12,481 nucleotides of DNA from Betaproteobacteria bacterium UBA3031 (lineage in GTDB: Bacteria; Pseudomonadota; Gammaproteobacteria; Burkholderiales; Eutrophovitaceae), in assembly GCA_002367635.1 (NCBI GenBank), contig DFDI01000069.1:36983-49463 (forward strand). The letters run 5' to 3'. The notes under the pieces are model-generated. The model had not been told where the DNA came from and did not search any database. It was given only the letters and a program-made list of their open reading frames with translations. The position numbers were made by a program, and so were the translations under genes. Shown in pieces: positions 1-7,845 of this stretch (positions are counted from its first letter, which is position 1; each line of letters begins with the position of its first letter).

Positions 1-506
1 TGCACGACTAAAAGAAGACCCGCCATGAGTATCCCTGAGATCACGACGATAAATAACTGAACACTTGTGATGCTCGCGCCAAATAATTCATGAGTTTCAG
101 TAGGAAATATCTGGGGTACCATTTTATATTTGCGACCCCAAATAATCATGGCAATATTTTGAAGCAAAATTGAAATCCCAATGGCCGTAATCAAAGGCGC
201 TAAACGCGGCGCTTTACGCAATGGGCGATACGCTAGACGCTCCATAAAAAACGCCAAAAGCACACACACTAGAATCGCTGCGGCACTCGCAATCAAAATC
301 ATTGTGAAGGGGTTCATGTCGGGAGATGCCGCCAACAAAGCCGAAACGACAGCCAAGGCGATCATTGCACCAATCATCACCACTTCACCATGAGCAAAGT
401 TAATCAGCCCAAGGATCCCGTAGACCATAGTGTAGCCCAGCGCCACCAGTGCGTAGACGCTACCTAGAACTAACCCATTGATAACTTGCTGGGCAAATAT
501 ATCCAT
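1..506 (-). CDS. livH: Branched-chain amino acid ABC transporter permease LivH, partial (C-terminus beyond left edge)
   Basis: This is an inner-membrane permease of a high-affinity branched-chain amino acid (Leu/Ile/Val type) importer, which works with a second permease (LivM), two ATPases and a periplasmic binding protein. About 168 N-terminal residues are visible. They begin MDIFAQQVINGLVLGSVYAL, continue with the family hallmark GYTMVYGILGLINFAHGE (roughly residues 24-41), and then show MERLAYRPLRKAPRLAPLIT and ITAIGISILLQN, all close to what I know of E. coli LivH. Several hydrophobic segments alternate with short loops. The ATG at 506 is chosen because the family's N-terminal stretch begins right there; a purine-rich AAGGGGG lies about 12 nt upstream, somewhat far for a ribosome binding site. 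It follows the binding-protein gene by 58 nt with no terminator between, so the two are probably cotranscribed. It could also serve related substrates such as short amides or urea-type compounds. The family call is firm and the substrate is not. Confidence 0.93.
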   Translation of the reverse strand, partial: MDIFAQQVINGLVLGSVYALVALGYTMVYGILGLINFAHGEVVMIGAMIALAVVSALLAASPDMNPFTMILIASAAAILVCVLLAFFMERLAYRPLRKAPRLAPLITAIGISILLQNIAMIIWGRKYKMVPQIFPTETHELFGASITSVQLFIVVISGILMAGLLLVV

Positions 507-564
507 CGCGTTAATCAGCCCCCTTAAGAATACTCAAATCAAGCACAAGGAGGCATAAATCACA

Positions 565-1719
565 CTACTCACCGCCACCAAAAGTTTCGATGTACTTCCA
601 CACTCCGTTAGTTACTCGATAAAGGCTGATACTCCCACCTTTTAAATCTCCTCGCTCATCAAAACGAATTCGTCCAGTGACCCCCAGGAAATCAGCGCCT
701 CGAAGAAGGGGCGAGTAGGTGGCGGGATCTACCGAGTTTGCCCGCTTCATTGCATCGATCATCACAGAGGTCGCATCATATGCGTAAGGGGCATAAAGCT
801 GAATATCCTCGCGGTAGACCTGCTTGTACTTATCCCGAAACTCGCTACCCCCAGCCATTTGTTCTAACGGCAACCCGGGTGAAGACGCATAGACGCCTTC
901 ACCTTCCGCGCCAGATAGCACCGTAAACTGTCTTGTCTGAATGCCATCTCCACCGAGAAAATTAGCCGTTACGCCTAAATTTTTGATTTGTTTCATCATA
1001 GGTCCAGCTTGAGCATCCATGCCGCCATAAAAAATTAAATCAGGGTTGAGACCTTTAATTGTAGTTAAAATTGCGGTGAAATCTATTTTTGTTTTATCCG
1101 TAAATTCTCGGGTCATAATCGCACCGCCCGCTTGCTTAACCGCAGACTCGAATTCGTCAGCCAGACCTTTCCCGTAAGCACTTCGATCGTCAATAATCGC
1201 GATACTCTTAGCGCCCAAGGTCTTGACCGCGAAGTCTCCTAAGACTTTTCCTTGCTGCTCATCATTGGCCATTACGCGGTAAGCGGTTTCATAACCTTGA
1301 TGGGTAAACTCAATTGCCGTCGCCGAGGGCGAAACTTGCGGCACCCCCGCATCAAAATATATTTTTGATGCGGGAATGGTCGTGCCCGAATTTAAATGTC
1401 CAACGACACCCGCAACATTAGCATCCATTAACCTTTCAGCGACTACCGTACCTTTTTGAGGATTCGCCTCATCATCTTCAGACAGCAATCTAAATTCTAT
1501 AACCTCTCCACCGATCACGATGCCCGATTGGTTTGCCTCATCAATTGCCAGCGTAGCCCCGCGCTCATTGTCCTTGCCGAGATGAGACTGCGGCCCTGTG
1601 AGCGGACCAACGTGGCCAATATTAACCACTTTTCGCCCATCTTTAGATTCTTCGTCTGAACTACATCCAGCCATCAGCAGAGCACTCACGACACATGCAA
1701 ATAAACGTTTTATTACCAT
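565..1719 (-). CDS. livK: Branched-chain amino acid ABC transporter substrate-binding protein, predicted lipoprotein (LivK/LivJ family)
   Basis: This is the extracytoplasmic receptor of the importer whose permease follows it. The 384-residue protein has the type I periplasmic-binding fold of the Leu/Ile/Val-binding family. The pieces NIGHVGPLTGPQSHLGKDNE, VVGHLNSGTTIPASKIYFDA and VSPSATAIEFTHQGYETAYR are typical of this family, with ligand contacts expected around the LNSGTT and PSAT segments. The N-terminus is a lipoprotein signal: a positively charged start, a hydrophobic core, then LLMAGC with Cys19 as the predicted lipidation site, followed by an acidic tether SSDEESKDG. E. coli LivJ and LivK are instead soluble periplasmic proteins. 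The ATG at 1719 is supported by GGGAGA about 8 nt upstream and by a signal peptide that starts at that residue. Its own promoter lies at 1779-1806. Specificity for Leu/Ile/Val is inferred from the family; related binders take amides or aromatic compounds. Confidence 0.92.
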   Translation of the reverse strand: MVIKRLFACVVSALLMAGCSSDEESKDGRKVVNIGHVGPLTGPQSHLGKDNERGATLAIDEANQSGIVIGGEVIEFRLLSEDDEANPQKGTVVAERLMDANVAGVVGHLNSGTTIPASKIYFDAGVPQVSPSATAIEFTHQGYETAYRVMANDEQQGKVLGDFAVKTLGAKSIAIIDDRSAYGKGLADEFESAVKQAGGAIMTREFTDKTKIDFTAILTTIKGLNPDLIFYGGMDAQAGPMMKQIKNLGVTANFLGGDGIQTRQFTVLSGAEGEGVYASSPGLPLEQMAGGSEFRDKYKQVYREDIQLYAPYAYDATSVMIDAMKRANSVDPATYSPLLRGADFLGVTGRIRFDERGDLKGGSISLYRVTNGVWKYIETFGGGE

Positions 1720-1771
1720 TGTTTAATCTCCCAAATTTTTTTCGGTCTGATTCAAGACCAGCTCAAGGTGC

Positions 1772-1797
1772 TTAACTAATATTAACAGCGGTTAACC
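1772..1797. repeat. Three TTAAC repeats at exact 10-bp spacing over the livK promoter
   Basis: On the plus strand TTAAC occurs at 1772-1776, 1782-1786 and 1792-1796. The copies therefore sit one helical turn apart and overlap the predicted -10, the spacer and the transcription start. The last copy is part of the palindrome GGTTAACC (1790-1797). This arrangement is what a cooperatively binding repressor site can look like, but AT-rich promoter sequence can also yield such repeats by chance. The regulator is unknown. Confidence 0.4.
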
Positions 1798-1806
1798 CCG
1801 TGTCAA
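1779..1806 (-). promoter_or_regulatory. Predicted sigma-70 promoter of livK-livH
   Basis: Read on the minus strand, a perfect -35 hexamer TTGACA (1801-1806) is followed after 16 bp by TAATAT (1779-1784), which matches four of six bases of the -10 consensus. Transcription would start near 1772 and leave a leader of about 50 nt ahead of the livK ATG at 1719. That leader contains a small hairpin (GGTCT/AGACC, 1744-1759). No experimental start site is known from the sequence. Confidence 0.6.
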
Positions 1807-1841
1807 TTTTCGATGCAAGGCACGCCCATCCGCCAGCACCC

Positions 1842-1871
1842 AAAAAAAAACCGGCTTATAGCCGGCTTTCT
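1842..1871 (-). terminator. Intrinsic terminator of the cytochrome c gene
   Basis: Read on the minus strand, AAGCCGGCT, loop ATA and AGCCGGTT form a nine-pair stem that includes one G-U pair, followed immediately by a run of at least eight U. It lies about 17 nt beyond the cytochrome stop codon. It separates that gene from the downstream livK promoter, so livK-livH is a separate transcription unit. Confidence 0.9.
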
Positions 1872-1888
1872 TTGCAACCCCTAAACTT

Positions 1889-2206
1889 TCATAGGGATAG
1901 AACCCACTCCGCTAACTGCTTTGCTTCCTCGTCAGTTACCGCATTAGGTGGCATTGGGATTGGACCCCACTTACCCATACTTCCCTTCTTTATGGAATTA
2001 ACGAGTCTTTCTACCGTAATCTTGCCCCCTTTAGGGTCCTTACCTTTAGCAACATCTTTATAGGCAGGCCCGACTAATTTTTTGTCTATGGCGTGACAAC
2101 TCAAACAGTTTTTAGACTTCGCGAGTGCTTCCACATCATTTGCCTGAACTTGCGACACAAAAATTAGGCCAAAAGCCAAGAAACAGGACACAACAGCTTT
2201 CTTCAT
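1889..2206 (-). CDS. Small periplasmic class I c-type cytochrome (c551/c552-like)
   Basis: This is a single-haem electron carrier exported to the periplasm. From the chosen ATG at 2206 the protein has 105 residues. MKKAVVSCFLAFGLIFVSQV is a classic Sec signal peptide, with cleavage expected after VQA (residue 22), leaving a mature protein of about 83 residues, the usual size of cytochromes c551/c8. The haem site is CLSCH (Cys34, Cys37, His38), and Met85 in PIPMPP is the probable sixth ligand. LVGPAYKDVA and EEAKQLAEWVLSL are also typical of the class. The reading frame extends upstream to 2275, but the start at 2206 is preferred because GGAGAGAG lies about 6 nt upstream and the signal peptide begins exactly there. 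It stands alone, with a 147-bp gap from ubiA and its own terminator. Redox partners (terminal oxidase, peroxidase or nitrite reductase) cannot be read from the context. Confidence 0.93.
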   Translation of the reverse strand: MKKAVVSCFLAFGLIFVSQVQANDVEALAKSKNCLSCHAIDKKLVGPAYKDVAKGKDPKGGKITVERLVNSIKKGSMGKWGPIPMPPNAVTDEEAKQLAEWVLSL

Positions 2207-2353
2207 GTTAACTCTCTCCATTTCGTTCCCCATACACCGACCAATATCCAAGCATGGCCAGCAAAAAATATTCAAGTTGGACTCATTGAGTCTTTACTAA
2301 TGTAGTCGATATTGTACCATCCAATTTTCATTCGATCCTACTAAGCTATCGCA

Positions 2354-3229
2354 TTAATTCCCTACGAATGCCTTATCTAGAAGCAAACCAAAAAAGATCA
2401 TCCCCCCTACTAAATTATTCTGCCGAAATGCTCGGAAACACCCTTCGCGCAAGCGATATTTAATCATTGGATATTGAAATGCGATAGCTACTGTTGCCCC
2501 TGCTAAGCCCATATAATAAAAAATGCCAAGGGCACTCATTATGCCAACTGCCAACATCAAGAAAAGAAATGTGGTTTGAAAGATGAACACCATAGCGACA
2601 TCATATTTACCAAATAAAATCGCGCTCGTTTTTATACCAATGCCCATATCATCGTCACGATCCACCATGGCGTATTCTGTGTCGTAAGCAAGCACCCAAA
2701 ACACATTCGCGAGCATCGTGACGTACCCCACAAACGGGATGTGATCTACAGCAGACGCCCATGCCATAGGAATGCCAACTCCAAATGTGACGCCTAAGTA
2801 AGCCTGCGGCACCGATATAAAGCGTTTTGCAAACGGATAGCTGATAGCGAGGAACAACGCTATAAATGATAACTTGATAGTCAGCGCATTAAGCGTCAAC
2901 ACCAACCCAAAAGCAATCAGCACGAGAAGAGTGGCGACAACTAACGCTTCCCATGGGGCAATTTCCTTAGTCGCAAGCGGCCGATTCGCAGTGCGTTTAA
3001 CATGAGGGTCATAATCCCTGTCGGCATAATCGTTAATTGCGCAACCCGCGGATCGCATTAAAAACGTACCCATCACAAACACCCAAAAAATATGAGCACT
3101 GGGCGCGCCCCCTGACGACATCCAGATCGCCCAAAGCGTTGGCCAGAGTAATAAGCAAGCGCCTATCGGTTTATCCATGCGGATTAATCGCGCATAGCTA
3201 GACAACCTTAGTTGGAGGCTATTCAACAT
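2354..3229 (-). CDS. ubiA: 4-hydroxybenzoate polyprenyltransferase UbiA
   Basis: This integral membrane enzyme attaches the polyprenyl side chain to 4-hydroxybenzoate, an early step of ubiquinone synthesis. The 291-residue length is normal for the family. The first Asp-rich Mg/diphosphate motif is NDYADRDYD (residues 66-74), followed by VKRTANRPLA. The second is AYDTEYAMVDRDDD (residues 181-194). The start region RLIRMDKPIGACLLLWPTLW also matches UbiA well, and the rest is a series of hydrophobic helices. The gene begins 5 nt after the recG stop, and its likely ribosome binding site (GAGG, 10 nt upstream) lies inside the end of recG, which suggests translational coupling. The chorismate lyase gene ubiC, often the neighbour of ubiA in enterobacteria, is not present in this window. 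Ubiquinone as product is inferred from the family. Confidence 0.96.
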   Translation of the reverse strand: MLNSLQLRLSSYARLIRMDKPIGACLLLWPTLWAIWMSSGGAPSAHIFWVFVMGTFLMRSAGCAINDYADRDYDPHVKRTANRPLATKEIAPWEALVVATLLVLIAFGLVLTLNALTIKLSFIALFLAISYPFAKRFISVPQAYLGVTFGVGIPMAWASAVDHIPFVGYVTMLANVFWVLAYDTEYAMVDRDDDMGIGIKTSAILFGKYDVAMVFIFQTTFLFLMLAVGIMSALGIFYYMGLAGATVAIAFQYPMIKYRLREGCFRAFRQNNLVGGMIFFGLLLDKAFVGN

Positions 3230-3234
3230 ACTAT

Positions 3235-5313
3235 CTAGACCTCTGAATATTTTTCACGTGAACCGTACCACCGATCAATGTGTCGCTCTGCCAGCTTTGG
3301 ATGATGCGCCAAAAAATCAGGTGCGAGACGTTTTGCTGCCTCTAACAACAGCACATCTCTTTCTATATCCGCGTAACGGAGCATCGGCATACCAGACTGT
3401 CGTGCGCCTAGTATTTCACCAGGGCCTCTAAGCTGAAGATCTGCTTGGGCCACCTCAAAACCATCTATAGTCTCATAGATAATTTTTAGCCGCGCGCGCG
3501 CAATATCCGTCAATTTTGGGCCATAAAGAAGAATGCAGGTGCTCGCGCAGGCCCCACGACCGATCCGGCCTCTCAACTGATGTAACTGTGACAACCCCAT
3601 CCTTTCAGCGTTCTCGATCACCATAACTGTAGCGTTCGGAACATCAACACCGACCTCAATGACCGTCGTGGCAACCAATAAGTTAATCTCTCCGCTGGAG
3701 AATTTCTCCATAACCGCTGTCTTATCTTGAGCCTTCATTCTTCCATGAACAATACCAATCCTCAACTTTGGAAATTGAGCTTGGATCGTCTCGTGCGTCT
3801 GGATAGCTGTCTCTAGCTGCAACACTTCCGATTCCTCTATGAGCGGGCACACCCAATACACTTGCTGACCCAAGTGGCAAGTCTCTTGCACGCCCTGCAA
3901 GACCTCTTCTCGTCGGCTATTGCTAACTAACTTTGTCGTGATCGGGACGCGACCCGGTGGCAACTCATCAATTGCCGACACATCCAAGTCTCCAAAAAAA
4001 CTCATCGCTAATGACCTTGGGATTGGAGTGGCGCTCATCATTAATTGATGCGTTTGATTCAAACGATCCGCCCCCTTGCCAACCAATGCCAGTCTTTGTT
4101 TAACGCCAAAGCGATGTTGCTCATCAATAATCACCAAACCCAAATTTTTAAACACCACATCATCTTGAAACAACGCATGCGTCCCGACAATAAATTGTGC
4201 TGAGCCGGATGCAATCTTCTCAATCACTGCCGATCGTTCTTTTTTAGTAAGGCTGCCGGTTAATCGTTCAACAGTAATGCCCAATACGGTCAACCACTCC
4301 TCAATTTTTTTGAAATGCTGTTCCGACAAAATTTCCGTTGGCACCATCAAGGCCACCTGGTAACCCGAACCTATGGCCTGCAGTGCGGCAAGTGCTGCGA
4401 TCACGGTTTTGCCGCTGCCAACGTCGCCCTGCAGAAGACGTCGCATCGGAACGCGCTCAGCCATGTCCGTTTGTATCTCAGCGAGAACTCTATTTTGCGC
4501 ACGGGTCAATTGAAAATTAAGACGGTCCAAAAACTTTTTCATTTCTATCGCATTGGGCATCATTAATGGCGCGGAGTATTGTTCTCGCTTGTCATAGTTC
4601 TTTCGCATAATAAGTTGCTGTGCTAACAGCTCATCAAAACTTATGCGCCCCCAGAATGCCCCACCAGAATCTCTAAGTACTGCCGAATCAACATCAGGAG
4701 TGGGACGATGCAACATACTCACCGTTTCAGAGAAACTTGGCAGGCCAAGCTCTGTCAAAAACGATGGTAAGAGCGTATCGCTCTGGTCAGCGATTGTGAA
4801 TGCCTGAGCCACCGCTTTTCGAATTGAGGCCTGACTTAGTCCTTTAGTCGTTGGGTAAACAGGAGTGAGCGTAGTGGGCAGCGGATTATTCTCAATGATT
4901 TTCTTAACTCGAGGGTGCACCATCTCCCTCAGGCGTTGACGTCCCATTCTCAATTCACCCACAACCCGAATACGCGTGCCAACTTCTAACATTCGTTGTT
5001 GATTCGGATAAAAATGCAAAAAACGAAGGATTACGCTGTCGGTTTCATCCTTAACGGTGACCACTAACTGTCGCCTGGGGCGAAACTCCACTTTAGCCTG
5101 AACAACCGTGACCTCGATTTGAACCAGATCACGCTCTGGCGCCTCACTAATCCGAAAGACTTGAGTTTCATCTTCATACCTAAGTGGGAAAAATAGCAAT
5201 AAATCTTGAGTTCTAGATATGCCGAGACGACTGAGTTTCGAGCGAACGATCGGCGTACCGATGCCATCAAGGTGATGGTGTTGATCAACAGATTCCTTAG
5301 CGCTACTTTTCAT
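3235..5313 (-). CDS. recG: ATP-dependent DNA helicase RecG
   Basis: RecG is a superfamily 2 double-strand DNA translocase that remodels stalled replication forks and branch-migrates Holliday junctions. The 692-residue length matches the family. An N-terminal wedge/OB region (about residues 10-145, with DLLLFFPLRYED at 37-48) precedes the helicase core. Visible motifs are Walker A GDVGSGKT (296-303), DEQHRFG (397-403, the DEAH-type Walker B), SATPIPR (427-433), ATTVIEVGVDVPNA (548-561) and QLRGRIGRG (578-587). The RecG-specific tail includes DLQLRGPGEILGARQSG (625-641). All catalytic motifs are intact. The ATG at 5313 fits the family's N-terminus, although the only upstream GGAG is about 16 nt away, so initiation may be weak. 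It lies 34 nt after ridA and 5 nt before ubiA on the same strand and is probably cotranscribed with both. Confidence 0.97.
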   Translation of the reverse strand: MKSSAKESVDQHHHLDGIGTPIVRSKLSRLGISRTQDLLLFFPLRYEDETQVFRISEAPERDLVQIEVTVVQAKVEFRPRRQLVVTVKDETDSVILRFLHFYPNQQRMLEVGTRIRVVGELRMGRQRLREMVHPRVKKIIENNPLPTTLTPVYPTTKGLSQASIRKAVAQAFTIADQSDTLLPSFLTELGLPSFSETVSMLHRPTPDVDSAVLRDSGGAFWGRISFDELLAQQLIMRKNYDKREQYSAPLMMPNAIEMKKFLDRLNFQLTRAQNRVLAEIQTDMAERVPMRRLLQGDVGSGKTVIAALAALQAIGSGYQVALMVPTEILSEQHFKKIEEWLTVLGITVERLTGSLTKKERSAVIEKIASGSAQFIVGTHALFQDDVVFKNLGLVIIDEQHRFGVKQRLALVGKGADRLNQTHQLMMSATPIPRSLAMSFFGDLDVSAIDELPPGRVPITTKLVSNSRREEVLQGVQETCHLGQQVYWVCPLIEESEVLQLETAIQTHETIQAQFPKLRIGIVHGRMKAQDKTAVMEKFSSGEINLLVATTVIEVGVDVPNATVMVIENAERMGLSQLHQLRGRIGRGACASTCILLYGPKLTDIARARLKIIYETIDGFEVAQADLQLRGPGEILGARQSGMPMLRYADIERDVLLLEAAKRLAPDFLAHHPKLAERHIDRWYGSREKYSEV

Positions 5314-5347
5314 ATCTTATAGGGTAATACTCCAATGAAAAGTATGT

Positions 5348-5728
5348 CTAATGAACAGCAATGGCATCAATTTCGATCAAAGCATCCTTGGGTAAGCGTG
5401 ACGCTTGAATCACGGACCGAGCTGGAAAAGAGCCAGACATAAATAAACTTTCCATTAGATTATTGAGCTCGCTGAAATTATTTAAATCACTCAAAAATAC
5501 TGTGAATTTCACGACATCATGCCGCGTAAGACCGACCTCTTTCAGAATAGACTCAATGTTCAGAAAGGCTTGTCGCGCTTGCTCGCTAAATGTTGATGGG
5601 AGCGCGCTCGAAGATTCACTGAGGCCTAACTGGCCCGATACATAGACAGTTGCCCCGGCCTTTATCCCCTGTGAATAAGCGCCCAAAGCCGCTGGGGCAA
5701 GTTTAGTTTGTATCGTTTGGTTCGCCAT
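5348..5728 (-). CDS. ridA: RidA family reactive enamine/imine deaminase
   Basis: Proteins of the RidA/YjgF family hydrolyse reactive 2-aminoacrylate and related enamine/imine intermediates released by PLP enzymes, protecting other enzymes from damage. The 126-residue length is normal. VYVSGQLG (28-35), the Arg of PARSVIQASRLPKD (Arg104, equivalent to the substrate-carboxylate-binding Arg105 of E. coli RidA) and Glu119 in IEIDAIAVH are all present. It therefore looks like an active Rid protein of the RidA subgroup, though family members without this activity exist. The ATG at 5728 has a good ribosome binding site, TAGGAG, about 6 nt upstream. It is the first gene of the ridA-recG-ubiA cluster and is divergent from kup. 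The link to recG looks positional; no shared function is evident. Confidence 0.93.
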   Translation of the reverse strand: MANQTIQTKLAPAALGAYSQGIKAGATVYVSGQLGLSESSSALPSTFSEQARQAFLNIESILKEVGLTRHDVVKFTVFLSDLNNFSELNNLMESLFMSGSFPARSVIQASRLPKDALIEIDAIAVH

Positions 5729-5877
5729 AAAGATCTCCTAGGTATAATATCGTGCAGCACAATGAATAGGCGCAGGGTCAAAATCTTTCAAAGTTCGAGT
5801 AAGCAGCGTGCTAGATATGGTTTTGGTTTAAAAATAGCAGACCCTGAAAAACGGACGAACAATTCCAAAGATCCTGA
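5729..5877. promoter_or_regulatory. Divergent intergenic region between ridA and kup
   Basis: This 149-bp gap must carry the start signals for ridA (leftward) and kup (rightward). The clearest element is TATAAT on the plus strand (5743-5748). Its complement reads TATTAT one base over (5744-5749), so it could act as a -10 in either direction. Neither direction has a convincing -35 at the right distance. An imperfect palindrome GTGCAGCAC lies at 5752-5760. If the plus-strand reading is used, kup would have a leader of roughly 120 nt. I recognise no riboswitch. Confidence 0.3.
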
Positions 5878-7764
5878 ATGCATATTAACCCCCAAGATAC
5901 TCACAAACAAAATATTGCTGCCTTAACGATCGCAGCGATTGGCGTTGTTTTTGGCGACATCGGCACCAGCCCAATTTATACCATTCGTGAAGTTTTTAGT
6001 CCCCGCTACGGCATCATACCCTCAGAGGGCAACATTCTTGGCTGTCTGTCGCTGATCTTTTGGGCGCTCGCACTGATCGTTTCGGTCAAATATATTTTTT
6101 TCATGCTTAAAGCGGACAACCGTGGGGAAGGGGGCATGATGGCCCTACTGGCACTTGTCCTTAAGGCAACAGAAAAAAAACCAAAAAAACGATTTTTGTT
6201 AATCGGGCTTGGGCTCTTCGGTGCCGCTCTGTTCTACGGAGATGGAATAATCACGCCGGCTATCTCCGTTTTATCCGCAGTCGAAGGCCTTGGCGTTGCG
6301 ACCCCAACACTTCAACCATATGTTATACCCATCACGATCGTGATCGTGATCTTACTCTTCATGTTGCAGCAACGAGGAACTGCTGGAGTGGGCGCGTTAT
6401 TCGGACCAGTAACGGTAGTCTGGTTTGGCGTCTTGGGGTTTTTAGGGATAATTAATCTCGGCTTAGACCTCTCGGTATTTAGAGCTCTAAATCCAATCTA
6501 TGCCGTCCAATTTTTTATTACTAATAAAATTTTTGGTTTTCTAGCTATTGGGGCAATAGCACTTGCGATAACCGGGACCGAGGGCATCTATACCGACATG
6601 GGGCATTTTGGCCGCAAGCCGATCAGGATCGCTTGGTCGTTATGGGTATGGCCGAATTTGTTACTCAATTACTTCGGGCAAGGTGCGCTCATTCTTGCTC
6701 AACCTGAAACGATCACCCATCCGTTCTACAACATGGTCCCCTCCTGGGGCTTATACCCACTGATCGGCATGACGACTATCGCAACCGTAGTCGCGTCCCA
6801 AGCCGTTATATCTGGGACTTATTCGTTAACGAGACAAGCGATTCAACTTGGATATTGTCCGCGCCTTGATGTGTTTCATACATCTGAAAGTGAAATTGGG
6901 CAGATTTATATGCCATGGATAAACTGGATGCTGTTAGCCGCCGTATTACTTTTGATTCTCTCGTTCGGGTCATCAAGCAATCTGGCTGGCGCCTACGGTG
7001 TCGCCGTGACGGGAATGATGGCGATTGATACCGTAATGGCGTACTTTGTAGTGACGTATTTATGGGGATGGCGGCGATGGTATGCGCTACCGATCGCCAT
7101 GACCTTCCTGGCCATCGACCTGGTCCTATTTGCAGCAAACTCCGTCAAAATTTTGCACGGGGGCTGGTTCCCTTTCACCATCGGCTTAATCCTTTTCACG
7201 CTCTTCACCACCTGGCATCGAGGGCGCCAAGGGCTTATCCGTGAATTGGCTCCCGATGCGTTAGAGCTCGAACCATTTTTGAATAGCCTTGCCACGTACC
7301 CCCCTCAAAGGGTTTCCGGCACGGCCATTTTTATGACCACATCCTCAAATGCGGTTCCTCACGCTTTACTTCACAACCTGAACCACAATAAAGTGCTCCA
7401 TGAGCGTGTCGTGCTGCTGACCGTAAAGACTGAAGAAATACCACATGTATCCAATCAAGACCGCGTCGTCGTTGAGCCCATAACAGATGAGCTCTTTAAG
7501 ATTCTGGTTCGTTATGGCTTCAAGGATCAACCCGACATACCGGCAGCATTAGAACTTTGCGCACCCCTGGGATTGACGTTTAATACCATGGACACCTCAT
7601 ACTTCCTTTCGCGACAAACGCTGGTTCCAAAACTCGGCAAAGATATGGCCCTATGGCGCGAGAAATTATTCGCACTGATGTCTAGAAACTCATCAAGCGC
7701 CATCAGTTTTTTCAAGTTACCCGCCAATCGGGTTGTAGAGCTCGGGACCAGAATTGAACTCTAA
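5878..7764 (+). CDS. kup: Low-affinity potassium transporter Kup
   Basis: Kup proteins are inner-membrane K+ uptake systems, thought to be H+ symporters, active especially at low pH. The 628-residue length fits the family (E. coli Kup has 622). Conserved blocks are AAIGVVFGDIGTSPIYT (19-35), MLKADNRGEGGMMAL (76-90) and FYGDGIITPAISVLSAVEGL (119-138). About twelve hydrophobic segments fill the first 430 residues. A hydrophilic C-terminal domain follows, with FMTTSSNAVPHALLHNLNHN near its start and TSYFLSRQTL further on, both typical of the family. The start is bounded: a TGA at 5875-5877 lies directly before the ATG in the same frame, so no longer protein is possible. No clear Shine-Dalgarno sequence precedes it. 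It is transcribed alone, divergent from ridA. A weak hairpin at 7782-7797 lies downstream. Confidence 0.96.
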   Translation: MHINPQDTHKQNIAALTIAAIGVVFGDIGTSPIYTIREVFSPRYGIIPSEGNILGCLSLIFWALALIVSVKYIFFMLKADNRGEGGMMALLALVLKATEKKPKKRFLLIGLGLFGAALFYGDGIITPAISVLSAVEGLGVATPTLQPYVIPITIVIVILLFMLQQRGTAGVGALFGPVTVVWFGVLGFLGIINLGLDLSVFRALNPIYAVQFFITNKIFGFLAIGAIALAITGTEGIYTDMGHFGRKPIRIAWSLWVWPNLLLNYFGQGALILAQPETITHPFYNMVPSWGLYPLIGMTTIATVVASQAVISGTYSLTRQAIQLGYCPRLDVFHTSESEIGQIYMPWINWMLLAAVLLLILSFGSSSNLAGAYGVAVTGMMAIDTVMAYFVVTYLWGWRRWYALPIAMTFLAIDLVLFAANSVKILHGGWFPFTIGLILFTLFTTWHRGRQGLIRELAPDALELEPFLNSLATYPPQRVSGTAIFMTTSSNAVPHALLHNLNHNKVLHERVVLLTVKTEEIPHVSNQDRVVVEPITDELFKILVRYGFKDQPDIPAALELCAPLGLTFNTMDTSYFLSRQTLVPKLGKDMALWREKLFALMSRNSSSAISFFKLPANRVVELGTRIEL

Positions 7765-7781
7765 CCACTTAGTACGGTTTA

Positions 7782-7797
7782 GCCTTTCATTTAAGGC
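7782..7797 (+). other. Weak hairpin downstream of kup
   Basis: GCCTT, a six-base loop and AAGGC form a five-pair stem 18 nt past the kup stop codon. No U-run follows, so termination here is doubtful and partial readthrough into the molybdenum hydroxylase genes is possible. Confidence 0.25.
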
Positions 7798-7845
7798 ATG
7801 GGAACAGGCATTGCGGATATTTAAGCAGAGAGCATCCAAATTGGC

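Noticed and set aside
541..564. AAGGAGG on the plus strand (547-553) as a ribosome binding site
   Set aside because: No plus-strand gene follows; the region downstream is the antisense of livK. Coincidental match.
1744..1759. GGTCT/AGACC hairpin in the livK leader as an attenuator or riboswitch
   Set aside because: Only five pairs, no U-run in the direction of livK transcription and no leader peptide or conserved aptamer that I recognise.
2207..2275. Longer cytochrome c beginning at the ATG at 2275
   Set aside because: The extra 23 residues would precede a complete signal peptide that begins at 2206, and that ATG has a good ribosome binding site while the upstream one does not.
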